The translations under genes and the position numbers were made by a program. Positions 12,965 to 20,085 of a stretch of 64,000 nt of DNA are shown here, piece by piece. Each line of letters opens with the position of its first letter. Position 1 is the stretch's first letter. A model generated the notes under the pieces. The model ran no database searches. It saw only the letters and a program-made list of their open reading frames with translations, and had not been told where the DNA came from. Source of the DNA: a virus; IMG/VR virus record IMGVR_UViG_3300043449_002675, positions 1 to 64,000 of that record. The stretch is one strand, 5' to 3'.

Positions 12965-13651
12965 ATGGAGCAGCTTAAATTCAGTAAATGGTTAGCGGAA
13001 GTTAACTTGGGCACCTTAGAAACCGAGCTTGTAGACAGCAAGCCAATAGAGTCTTTGTATGCGAAGGCCAAGAATGCGGTTGATTTGGTACGCAAGTATG
13101 ATCAGGCTGAAGCAGAGCATAATTGGTTGAAGAAGAGAGTAGGCTGGCAGGGTCCGAAGAATGATTTCGGATATTTATTGAATATAAGTACTATCGCACC
13201 TTTGGCTGGGACCATATATGGTTTGTTTAACAGCAGGGAAAATCAAAGAATATTAGACAAAGATGTGCGCAAGTATCCGGTAACATTTAAATCAAACAGG
13301 CCATTGACGAAGGATGAAAAGGGAGAGGAAGATCTCCTAAAAAACCTTGCTTTTAATATTATGAAGAAGCAGTATCCTGATATTGATCCAAATAAGATAC
13401 ATGACAGTGCTGTAATACACGTAAATGTGCCTCATATTGTCAATACTATGAAGATGAGGGGTTTGACTGGTGAGGAGCTTGAAAAGGCTATAATAAGAGA
13501 AATTGCTAGTACCATAGTGCATGAATCTACGCATCAGTTGGAGAGGACATGGATGGGAGCAACGGATGAAAATGGTCCTAAAGAGGCGGAAAAAAGGTTT
13601 GTTAATTGGCTTGAAAGAAATCCTAACTTGCTAGCTATGGCGGCAAAATGA
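12965..13651 (+). CDS. Packaged zinc metallopeptidase-like protein
   Basis: A 228-residue protein; ATG 12965 (or 12959) gives the tag MEQLKFSKWLAEVN, predicted cut after LAE. Near the C-terminus, IASTIVHESTHQLERTW carries a canonical HExxH (H-E-S-T-H), followed by GPKEAEKRFVNWLERNP, where a Glu can be the third zinc ligand. The middle has a short hydrophobic hairpin (ISTIAPLAGTIYGLFN). Predicted: zinc-dependent proteolysis of a host target or cell-wall peptide after injection. It overlaps the next gene by 4 bases (ATGA). Confidence 0.68.
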   Translation: MEQLKFSKWLAEVNLGTLETELVDSKPIESLYAKAKNAVDLVRKYDQAEAEHNWLKKRVGWQGPKNDFGYLLNISTIAPLAGTIYGLFNSRENQRILDKDVRKYPVTFKSNRPLTKDEKGEEDLLKNLAFNIMKKQYPDIDPNKIHDSAVIHVNVPHIVNTMKMRGLTGEELEKAIIREIASTIVHESTHQLERTWMGATDENGPKEAEKRFVNWLERNPNLLAMAAK

Positions 13652-13929
13652 AATTAGGAGACCTTTGTGAAGTTAAAATAAACTTTCCAGATGCAGACTT
13701 TTGGATACAGCGCAGAGGTACACCGGAAAATGTTGGCAGGGTAAAAACAGAATTCAACAAGGAAGACATAGGAATAAAAGTGAAGGATACAACTGTTTTG
13801 CTGCCAAGATTTTTGCAATATGCGATGATGAATATTTATAATAAAGGATATTATAGAGATAAGATGCAAGGTATGACGGCTTTGCAACACATCAGGAGCA
13901 GTGACATAAAAGAAATCCCAGTTGGGTAG
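13648..13929 (+). CDS. HsdS-like single specificity domain
   Basis: A 93-residue protein resembling one target-recognition half of a type I restriction S subunit. It starts LGDLCEVKINFPDADF, and the second half DTTVLLPRFLQYAMMNIYN...MQGMTALQHIRSSDIKEIPVG follows the S-subunit ending (the chain past 'p.FL.y.l', a G-x-T or MTA segment, then I..I.IP). Full S subunits have two such domains and about 400 residues. No HsdM or HsdR lies nearby, so a stand-alone DNA-binding or decoy protein is possible. Coupled to the peptidase gene by ATGA overlap. Confidence 0.5.
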   Translation: MKLGDLCEVKINFPDADFWIQRRGTPENVGRVKTEFNKEDIGIKVKDTTVLLPRFLQYAMMNIYNKGYYRDKMQGMTALQHIRSSDIKEIPVG

Positions 13930-13938
13930 GAGAATAAA

Positions 13939-14499
13939 ATGGAAGAAGAATTGCTAGGATATTACGAGAGTCAAGAGGGTTCAAGACCCATGAATCTAAT
14001 TACTGAGAATGTAGTGATTTCCGAACATCTGCAGTATCACATGGAAAATCAGATGAGTTTGTCTAATTCTATATTTAGACTTGGTTCCGATTCTTGGTGT
14101 GAGTTAGTGAATGAGATGAGGAATTTGTGGGAGCAGGGCATGTTGCAGGTTAATGAGAATGATGAATTTATTCTTATGACTGAAGCAGGTCGTACTGGAG
14201 TGTATCAGGGCAAGACTGTAAAATTAGACAGTCCCAAGAGGCAAACTGGCGGCAGGAAGAAGTATATGGTATTTGTAAATAGTGGCCGCAAGAATGCTGA
14301 TGGCAGAGTAGTTGCCAAAAAGATTCAGTGGGGAGATCCCAAATTGAGTGTTAAAAATAAGGATCCCAAGAGAGCTAAGAGCTTTAGGGCACGTCACAAA
14401 TGTGCGCAGGCACATGACAGAATGACACCAAAATGGTGGGCTTGCAATGTTGGCCGTTATGCCAAACAGCTTGGTTTAAGTTCTAGTGCATCTTGGTAA
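13939..14499 (+). CDS. DUF5872-like C-terminal domain protein
   Basis: A 186-residue protein. Residues about 105-186 (KYMVFVNSGRKNADGRVVAKKIQWGDP, then KSFRARHKCAQAHDRMTPKWWACNVGRY) match a small basic Cys/His/Trp domain common in large phages (DUF5872 type), where it tends to sit in structural genes. The N-terminal 100 residues are acidic and unrecognised. Ribosome site AGGAG precedes ATG 13939. It is followed by a small membrane gene. The domain identification is from memory of the motif. Confidence 0.5.
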   Translation: MEEELLGYYESQEGSRPMNLITENVVISEHLQYHMENQMSLSNSIFRLGSDSWCELVNEMRNLWEQGMLQVNENDEFILMTEAGRTGVYQGKTVKLDSPKRQTGGRKKYMVFVNSGRKNADGRVVAKKIQWGDPKLSVKNKDPKRAKSFRARHKCAQAHDRMTPKWWACNVGRYAKQLGLSSSASW

Positions 14500-14509
14500 A
14501 GGAGCTAAA

Positions 14510-14647
14510 ATGTTTGATAATTTAGTATTTTTCTTGGCAGGTTTGGTTGTTGGCTGGAACGTATTGCCTCAACCGCAGTGGGTAAAAGCCATGTATGATT
14601 TTGTGGTATACAAGATCAAGAGCTGGGCTGCACCTAAAAATGGATAA
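14510..14647 (+). CDS. 45-residue membrane protein
   Basis: ATG 14510 follows AAAGGAGC. The product starts FDNLVFFLAGLVVGWNVLPQPQW, a single helix with a conserved-looking VGWN.LPQPQW segment seen in small proteins of T4-like phages. Its stop overlaps the start of the next gene. Function unknown. Confidence 0.6.
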   Translation: MFDNLVFFLAGLVVGWNVLPQPQWVKAMYDFVVYKIKSWAAPKNG

Positions 14648-14903
14648 ACCATACGTCGAAACAGGAAGGGGAAGCAAAGTAGTCAGGGAATTTAGTCCAG
14701 ATGTTCCATTTGAAGATTTGAAATGGCACAGAGACTACGAAGATAGAATTGTTCGTGTATTAGAAGATAATGATTGGAAATATCAAGAAGACAATAAGCT
14801 CCCCGTTCCATTGATCGGGGAGCTTTTTATTCCTAAAGGTTTATGGCATAGAGTAATCAAGGGCACAACAAAACTAAAAGTTGAAATAACTAAGCTTTCT
14901 TAA
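14640..14903 (+). CDS. Small cupin-like protein
   Basis: An 87-residue protein starting at ATG 14640, inside the end of the preceding gene. The pattern LKWHRDYEDRIVRVLEDNDW, then LPVPLIGELFIPKGLWHRVIKG, then KLKVEITKL is the small phage cupin type, with His residues at the two barrel motif positions. Its ligand is unknown. A perfect terminator hairpin (14796-14831) lies in the codons for about residues 53-64. The 3' end overlaps the convergent methyltransferase gene by 14 bases. Confidence 0.65.
   Translation: MDKPYVETGRGSKVVREFSPDVPFEDLKWHRDYEDRIVRVLEDNDWKYQEDNKLPVPLIGELFIPKGLWHRVIKGTTKLKVEITKLS
14796..14831 (+). terminator. Intrinsic terminator inside the cupin coding sequence
   Basis: AAGCTCCCCG (14796-14805) pairs perfectly with CGGGGAGCTT (14816-14825), 10-base loop, then TTTATT. 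All features of a Rho-independent terminator are present, but it lies 70-100 bases before the stop codon. Confidence 0.75.
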
Positions 14904-15789
14904 AAACAAGCAGAGACTTCTGGAACCAGTCACATCCATCTGTAACTATACTTCTTGCTTCATCAGTTTTTTGTTGGTCAAATACAAAGCCATAATCTTC
15001 AACAAATTCAATAGATTCATCATTATTTTTGCAATTAACGTGTCCTATTCCCATTTGTCCTCTAACCGCCCAAGACATAACTAACCAATCGTTACAAGCT
15101 GCTTCTATATTTGCAAAAAGTTTGCCTGCTAATTTAGCAGGAACATGTTCTGCAACTTCCAAGCATATAACAGATCCTTTAGTTTTTATATTAATAGGCT
15201 TGGTAATATCTTGTTCTAGTATCTTTTTACAAGCTGGTTGCTGTGGGGGAGAGCCTTCAAATCCTGTGCATTTTTTAAAACCATTTTTTTCTAGTTCGCC
15301 TAGATAGAATCCTGTTCCACATCCGAAGTCATAAACAATTTCATCGGGGTTCAATAAGTTTGCTATGTATTTAGCCAAATTTTGACTATGTAGATGATGG
15401 CTATGATCTGTCCAATATCCGCTTTTAGAAATATGTTTTATTTCCCTGTGTCTTCTTTCGATAAATTCTATAGTGTCCTTAATGTTCATTGAGCTATCGC
15501 ACTTATAAAGGTATTCAAGACCTTTTTCTGTTTGCATGGAATCTGCGTGGCATAATCCCAAGTGTAAGTAAATGTTCTGTTTCAAGTCATAAGGCGGCAA
15601 GAGATTTAGACATTTGGTGAAATAATTTATTGCTTTATTATATTCACCAAGTTCCTTGTACGCAAGTCCTATTGTGTAGTAATGTATCATTTCGCTAGCG
15701 CAATCCGCTAGTTCGTCTGCTATTTTAATAGCAAATTTGGTTTTTTTATTATCAACAAAGAATTTGCAAACTTGTAAGATATTAGACAT
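14890..15789 (-). CDS. TPR-domain SAM-dependent methyltransferase
   Basis: A 299-residue protein. Residues about 1-115 form helical TPR-like repeats (YYTIGLAYKELGEYNKAINYFTKCL, then YLHLGLCHADSMQTEKGLEYL). Residues 140-299 are a class I methyltransferase: EIVYDFGCGTGFYLGEL is motif I, GSVICLEVAEHVP is the motif II region. Predicted: methyl transfer from AdoMet to an unknown acceptor, with the TPR part binding a partner. The same window codes an AdoMet decarboxylase-like protein, so AdoMet use recurs. Preceded by a hairpin at 15793. Confidence 0.75.
   Translation of the reverse strand: MSNILQVCKFFVDNKKTKFAIKIADELADCASEMIHYYTIGLAYKELGEYNKAINYFTKCLNLLPPYDLKQNIYLHLGLCHADSMQTEKGLEYLYKCDSSMNIKDTIEFIERRHREIKHISKSGYWTDHSHHLHSQNLAKYIANLLNPDEIVYDFGCGTGFYLGELEKNGFKKCTGFEGSPPQQPACKKILEQDITKPINIKTKGSVICLEVAEHVPAKLAGKLFANIEAACNDWLVMSWAVRGQMGIGHVNCKNNDESIEFVEDYGFVFDQQKTDEARSIVTDGCDWFQKSLLVFKKA
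15125..15141. repeat. 17-base palindrome CCTGCTAATTTAGCAGG
   Basis: Longest of the TGCTA-NNN-TAGCA sites; the core equals that over the bL28 promoter. It lies within the methyltransferase gene. Confidence 0.55.
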
Positions 15790-15792
15790 TAT

Positions 15793-15820
15793 AAATCCCC
15801 TCAGTATTATAGGGGGATTT
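15793..15820 (-). terminator. Terminator-like hairpin between two reverse-strand genes
   Basis: AAATCCCC (15793-15800) can pair with GGGGATTT (15813-15820) across a 12-base loop; the reverse strand continues TATAATG. It lies between the gene ending at 15826 and the methyltransferase start at 15789. The T-run is short, so it may also act as a leader hairpin. Confidence 0.5.
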
Positions 15821-15825
15821 ATAAA

Positions 15826-16395
15826 TTATTTCTTAATTTTGATATTGTATTCTTCGCATCGGAGCATTTCGATTTCTGCTCCGTAATGTGGGTGGTATTC
15901 GTAGATTTTACCAGTTTTGGTTTTAACCTTGATGTTATTGCCACTTCTCTTGATAGATTCTACGATAATTTTTCTGGTAGTGCCGTTTGCAATTAGTTGT
16001 CTTCTTTCATTGATACTGCCAGAGCCGAGGAAATAATTGCTTTCTGCAGCCTGCATACCGCCCATAAGTTTGCTAAGATCAAATCCAGCAGAGTGTTTCT
16101 GCATGGGGGCTACTACTTCAATATCTACATTTTCTTCAGGAGAGTGTGCTTCCTCTCCGCCGCCGCAACCACAGCCAGCGTGATCTTGGTCATACATAAG
16201 AGCGTCTCTTACGCTGGCCAAGGCATTTTTCGCTGTGCTGATTTTATCTTCGATCCAGCTTTCAATATCGTCATGTTCGTCAATAAGGGGAATGATTTCA
16301 TCTAAGGCATGTTTAATAGCATGTAGGTTTCTGGCAACCATGTAGCTGCCTTCTTTTTCGCCTTCTGTATGACCGCATTCTTTATATTTTTTCAT
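15826..16395 (-). CDS. Phage structural-type protein with small helical domain
   Basis: A protein of about 189 residues; the start may be ATG 16395 (MKKYKECGHTEGEKEGSYM) or 16419. Residues 15-70 (MVARNLHAIKHALDEIIPLID, then IESWIEDKISTAKNALASVRDAL) match a small helical domain found in many tailed phages (pattern LpeWvqdKItkAadyl). It is followed by a Cys/Gly-rich loop (HAGCGCGGGEE) and a C-terminal beta segment with KTGKIYEYHPHYG. Function unknown; homologous domains occur near head genes in other phages, by recollection. Confidence 0.55.
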   Translation of the reverse strand: MKKYKECGHTEGEKEGSYMVARNLHAIKHALDEIIPLIDEHDDIESWIEDKISTAKNALASVRDALMYDQDHAGCGCGGGEEAHSPEENVDIEVVAPMQKHSAGFDLSKLMGGMQAAESNYFLGSGSINERRQLIANGTTRKIIVESIKRSGNNIKVKTKTGKIYEYHPHYGAEIEMLRCEEYNIKIKK

Positions 16396-16446
16396 AACTT
16401 TACGGCAAAGCCGCCTCATAAGATACAAAAATATATATTACGAGGC

Positions 16447-17091
16447 TTATTTTTTCTTAACTTCTATTTCTTTTCCATTAAGAGTGAACGACTGGCTAAG
16501 TTTTACGCTGGTGATTAATTGGGGTACGCCAATATGATTGCAGATATTGTGTTTCTTGGCTGTTCTGGCGTTCATAAAAATATCTGCGTGGTTATGTTTG
16601 TGGAGCATTTCTAGGAAATAGTCTTCCTTTTTGCCTATGTTTTTTGCTGCCAGTTTGAAAATCAAATTATTCAATCTGTCTGTTTCATGAGCGTCTGATT
16701 TGATTTCTTCTACCTTGCCGAAGTTGAATGAACTAACTTCGTGTATCATGATGGTTGCATGTTCAGACATAAATCTAAGATTTTCATGGCCGAACATGAA
16801 TAGCATAGCACCGCAACTCATAGCTTTGCCATTACAAATGGTAGCAATTGGTACTGGGCTGCTTTGGAATAGGGAAATTAGTTCGAGCAGTGTGTAAACT
16901 TCGCCGCCATAGGAATCGATAACAACAGGAATTACTTTTGGGTTAGAGCTAAGTGCTTTATTGAATTCTTCATTGAAGTGTTCCAGCATTTCTGTATCAA
17001 ATGCTTTGCTTAATCTTATTAGTGGTACTTCAATTCCCAAATCGGAAAGTTTGCAGCGAATATTTTTATCAATGTCAACATAATTCTTCAT
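16447..17091 (-). CDS. ClpP-like serine protease
   Basis: A 214-residue protein with the ClpP/crotonase fold pattern. VIPVVIDSYGGEVYTLLEL is the oxyanion region; NGKAMSCGAMLFMFG holds the nucleophile Ser in A-M-S-C-G-A; ATIMIHEVS holds the His; HADIFMNARTAKKHNICNHIG holds the Asp and the usual ClpP C-terminal helix. All three catalytic residues are present. Host ClpP works with ClpX/A; phage members of this superfamily can be prohead proteases. Here it is a candidate for cutting the tagged internal proteins, although T4 uses a different protease fold. AAGGAG precedes ATG 17091. Confidence 0.8.
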   Translation of the reverse strand: MKNYVDIDKNIRCKLSDLGIEVPLIRLSKAFDTEMLEHFNEEFNKALSSNPKVIPVVIDSYGGEVYTLLELISLFQSSPVPIATICNGKAMSCGAMLFMFGHENLRFMSEHATIMIHEVSSFNFGKVEEIKSDAHETDRLNNLIFKLAAKNIGKKEDYFLEMLHKHNHADIFMNARTAKKHNICNHIGVPQLITSVKLSQSFTLNGKEIEVKKK

Positions 17092-17110
17092 GGATTGTCT
17101 CCTTAAAGAA

Positions 17111-17818
17111 TTATAGCTTCTCCGAACGTTTTTTCCAGTGTTTTGTGAATCCGGTGTTAATGCAATTTAGGTTATCAAATTGCCACCCGAAGTATTGTAT
17201 GTCATCTGCAAATGCCTCTTGTGCAACTTTTACCAAATTGTCAGTGTAGTATCTTTTGTATTCGTTGTGTTTTGTTTTGTTTACATGATATTTTTTTGCA
17301 AATAATGCTGCGTCGTACTTGTGCCCGTAAGTTTTATTCAAAAAAGTACACAAAGTTTTCATGTCCTCGTTCAAATCGTGGAAATTTAAAATATAGTCTG
17401 CTTTAAAAAGATGATTTTCTATATCTATGAGTCTTTTTTGATACATGTGATAATAATCTGCATTATCAAACCTTTTTTTTGCAAGCAAATTAACATATTT
17501 TGTGAATGAGAAATTTTTAGGTAGGCTATTGCGTTTATGGTGGTATGAATAATGACTTACAATTTGATCGAATGTATTTCTGACACAGCCTATAACGAAT
17601 GGGTTTGGTGTAATTGATGGGTAATTGAATTCTATATCTTTGTAACTAGCCTTTTCCCAAGAGATATAAGGTTTTTCGAATTTTATTTGTTTGCCTATTG
17701 GTTGGTGGGCCATTTCATGCGGTTCTGCATTTCCCAAGAAGTATTGAAGTGAAGTGCCGGCGCATTTAGCAACGTGAAATAGGATAATATTATTATTTTT
17801 GAATCCTACCAGTCCCAC
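17111..17818 (-). CDS. PAPS-dependent sulfotransferase-like protein
   Basis: A 235-residue protein. ILFHVAKCAGTSLQYFL is the 5'-phosphosulfate loop (HxxKxAGTS), and FVIGCVRNTFDQIVSHYSYH is the 3'-phosphate motif (xxRNPxxRxxSxY type, here RNTFDQ). The C-terminal half is Lys/Tyr-rich. Predicted reaction: transfer of sulfate from PAPS to a sugar or other hydroxyl group. The start is GTG 17818, overlapping the stop of the upstream gene. With glycosyltransferase-like genes in the window it suggests decoration of a glycan. Confidence 0.75.
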   Translation of the reverse strand: MGLVGFKNNNIILFHVAKCAGTSLQYFLGNAEPHEMAHQPIGKQIKFEKPYISWEKASYKDIEFNYPSITPNPFVIGCVRNTFDQIVSHYSYHHKRNSLPKNFSFTKYVNLLAKKRFDNADYYHMYQKRLIDIENHLFKADYILNFHDLNEDMKTLCTFLNKTYGHKYDAALFAKKYHVNKTKHNEYKRYYTDNLVKVAQEAFADDIQYFGWQFDNLNCINTGFTKHWKKRSEKL

Positions 17819-19110
17819 TAGATTACTTCCTTATTGATTAACCTTTCGTAAGCGTTTGGGCTGCCAAGTAAGTTCAAGAATTGTTTGATTATACTTTTGC
17901 CGATGTTTACTGGCTTGGAGAATAGGTCGGAAAGCACATGTGGATTTTTATTGCCTGATTGTACAATTCTGCCCAGCCTTAAAAGAAATTGCACATTCTC
18001 TGCGTCGAGGTCAGAAAATCCTCTGGTTTTGAGAATCTTTTCAACTTCAAATGGATCGTTGCCCAACATAAGCATAGCGGTGCCAATAATTTTGTTATTA
18101 GGAATCTGCGTGCAATCAATTTTGTCACAGATGTTTGAAAAGTGTAATTTGGGGAATATTTTGTTGAGTAAACCGGCTTTTTTGAGATTGTCCACGTATT
18201 TGGCAACTGGAACCTCTGGATTTTCGATAGTTGCCACAAACATTCTTTTGAGTATTTTGGGATCGTAATCACTGTTCTCAAAATCACGAATTTCATCTGT
18301 GAGGTCTTTGCTAAGATTGCCATTTTTTGCAAATCTTGCGGAAATCCCACAAAGGTTAAATGGAAGATATGGATTTCTTTCGAATGCAAGTTCCGGTCTG
18401 CGTATTAATTGCACTATTCCTGCTTTGAGGTCGTGCATGCCACCTTGCGGATCGATTAGTTCACCATTTTCGCCATCGGGGTCTTTAAGTTTGATATACA
18501 TGGCGTTGATTGTAATATCTCTGGTCGCAGCATCTTGTTCTATGCTGGTAGTAAATTTTGCTTTAAGGGGAACTAGTCCTCTATATTTCTCATGGATGCA
18601 GAATGGTGAAATGTATAGTTTTTGTCCATTTACCACAGCGGTGACTTCTATTTCTGTGCCTGCTTTGTCCCATCTGCTTGCATAAAAATAGTTTTTTGCC
18701 GAGTGGCTGCTGGGCAGATCTTCATATTTGTCTAGCATATGAAGGTCGTGACTTATTGGTTTTACTTCTTTGAATCTTGTCGCTGGTCCTTTTAGTATTT
18801 TTTTAATTTCATCAGGACTTGCATCTGTAACTAGGTCATAGTGGTGGAATGGTTGATTTGCAAGGTGATCTCTAACACTTGCGCCGCAAAGGTATAGAGT
18901 TTTCTTTTTCATAGTTGGTTCAACTACGCCTTTATTTTTCTCTATCGTGGTGTAGCCCAAGGGAATTTCAGCGGAGTTTTCGAATGCTTCTATGACTTTC
19001 TGCAGTGCTGGATGTGATTTGTTTGAAACCAATAATGGTCCGAACTCGCCATCAGCGTCTCTTTCTTTTAGCCTATATTTGGCTATCATAGGGTAATTCT
19101 TGTCTTCCAT
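17818..19110 (-). CDS. CCA-adding/poly(A) polymerase-like nucleotidyltransferase
   Basis: A 430-residue class II nucleotidyltransferase-like protein. LYLCGASVRDHL (about 73-84) matches GGaVRD; HHYDLVTDASPDEIKKIL matches the metal-binding DxD motif, but the first Asp position is His (H-Y-D). ATRDITINAMYIKL matches RRDFTINA; ELAFERNPYLPFNLCGISARFAKN matches the RxxRFA region, followed by a helical tail. Host relatives add CCA to tRNA or A-tails to RNA. The lost Asp may weaken or alter catalysis. It heads a reverse-strand run with the sulfotransferase. Confidence 0.75.
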   Translation of the reverse strand: MEDKNYPMIAKYRLKERDADGEFGPLLVSNKSHPALQKVIEAFENSAEIPLGYTTIEKNKGVVEPTMKKKTLYLCGASVRDHLANQPFHHYDLVTDASPDEIKKILKGPATRFKEVKPISHDLHMLDKYEDLPSSHSAKNYFYASRWDKAGTEIEVTAVVNGQKLYISPFCIHEKYRGLVPLKAKFTTSIEQDAATRDITINAMYIKLKDPDGENGELIDPQGGMHDLKAGIVQLIRRPELAFERNPYLPFNLCGISARFAKNGNLSKDLTDEIRDFENSDYDPKILKRMFVATIENPEVPVAKYVDNLKKAGLLNKIFPKLHFSNICDKIDCTQIPNNKIIGTAMLMLGNDPFEVEKILKTRGFSDLDAENVQFLLRLGRIVQSGNKNPHVLSDLFSKPVNIGKSIIKQFLNLLGSPNAYERLINKEVI

Positions 19111-19113
19111 TCT

Positions 19114-19542
19114 TTAACCACCAATAAGAATTTTCGATATGTATGCTACAAGTAATGGAGCTATAATAGACGCCATTACAAAAGCTACAATATTTATATA
19201 GATCTGGATTCTATCTATTTTTGCTTCTAATTTTTCAAATTTTATTTTGATGCCAGACAATGTTTCTGAAACGGCATCTTGTTCTTCAAGGCAATCTTTG
19301 ACATTATTTTCCAAAAGTAGTATCTTTTGTGAAGAAAAATCTATTTTGGTAATGGCACTATTAAAGTCTTTTGCTTCTACGTGAGTAAGTCTTGCTGCCA
19401 ACTCTGCATATGTTTTAGATAAATTCTCAAATCTATCAGATAACTTATCCTGTCCATCGTTAAGATTGTCAGTGTGGGTATCGAGCTTTTCTAGAAGCTG
19501 TCTTAAAAGCTCTTCAGTGTTATTTGGTTGTCTGGGTGCCAT
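19114..19542 (-). CDS. Coiled-coil protein with C-terminal membrane anchor
   Basis: A 142-residue protein. Residues 8-110 form a long coiled coil (LLRQLLEKLDTHTDNLNDG..., then LEAKIDRIQIYINI). The last 25 residues (VAFVMASIIAPLLVAYISKIL) form a membrane helix. An exact TATAAATA box ends 5 bases before the ATG. Such tail-anchored coiled coils could tether partners at the membrane, as in spanin-like or exclusion proteins, but no specific family is recognised. Confidence 0.6.
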   Translation of the reverse strand: MAPRQPNNTEELLRQLLEKLDTHTDNLNDGQDKLSDRFENLSKTYAELAARLTHVEAKDFNSAITKIDFSSQKILLLENNVKDCLEEQDAVSETLSGIKIKFEKLEAKIDRIQIYINIVAFVMASIIAPLLVAYISKILIGG

Positions 19543-19547
19543 TTATT

Positions 19548-19555
19548 TATTTATA
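19548..19555 (-). promoter_or_regulatory. TATAAATA box five bases from a start codon
   Basis: Reverse strand TATAAATA, then AATAA, then the ATG at 19542. No Shine-Dalgarno site. Confidence 0.5.
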
Positions 19556-19621
19556 ATATTTTTGCAATATTTGCAGTATGTTTGAGTGAATTAATTTAAG
19601 TTTGGTTTTATAGATATAGTA

Positions 19622-19646
19622 AGGAATCTTGCGAGATTTCTTTTAT
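19622..19646 (+). other. Stem-loop upstream of the tail operon
   Basis: AGGAATCT (19622-19629) pairs with AGATTTCT (19634-19641, one G-U pair) around TGCG, followed by TTTATAG. It is just before the start at 19654 and could be a terminator or a leader hairpin. Confidence 0.45.
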
Positions 19647-19653
19647 AGATATT

Positions 19654-20085
19654 ATGAGTAGAGAACCAGCAATACCAGTGCCGCAAATGAATGTGGCATT
19701 GCCGCCTCAGGGGCAGATAACCAACCTGACTGATCAGGACCTTCAGTCAATATACACTGAAATTCTTGATGATTTAAGAAGTGACAGAAGAGAGATAGAT
19801 ATTTTGCTGAATAACTTCGTTGAGATGGTGATGAATGAGGGAGACAGCAGCACTTCATCAAAAGAAGCGGTAGTTAATTTGGTGAAGATAAAGAATGATG
19901 TGGCAGACAAGAAGGCCAAGATTGCAGATTTGATGACATCTCTGGTTATTAAGGAGAAGAGTATCAGTAAATTAACAGCTAATCAGACGAACCACATACA
20001 TATAACAGATAAAAGGGCAATTTTGGAATCTATTAAAAACGCAAAAAAGGTGAAAAATGAGCAGCAATTGGGCAACAATCAATGA
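19654..20085 (+). CDS. First gene of the tail operon, helical protein
   Basis: A 143-residue protein. The N-terminus is Pro/Gln-rich (PAIPVPQMNVALPPQGQ); residues 25-120 are helical (YTEILDDLRSDRREIDILLNN, KNDVADKKAKIADLMTSL), and the basic C-terminus overlaps the next gene by 29 bases. No recognised family; by position it may be a tail assembly or chaperone protein. An A AAA AAG sequence near the end is in the right register for -1 slippage, but that frame stops at once. Confidence 0.6.
   Translation: MSREPAIPVPQMNVALPPQGQITNLTDQDLQSIYTEILDDLRSDRREIDILLNNFVEMVMNEGDSSTSSKEAVVNLVKIKNDVADKKAKIADLMTSLVIKEKSISKLTANQTNHIHITDKRAILESIKNAKKVKNEQQLGNNQ

Noticed and set aside
20043-20049. A AAA AAG slippery heptamer at the end of the gene at 19654, in the correct register, next to an overlapping gene
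   Set aside because: A -1 shift here reaches a TGA within four codons; the next gene is in the +1 frame and has its own AAAGGTG site and ATG. Re-initiation explains the overlap better.
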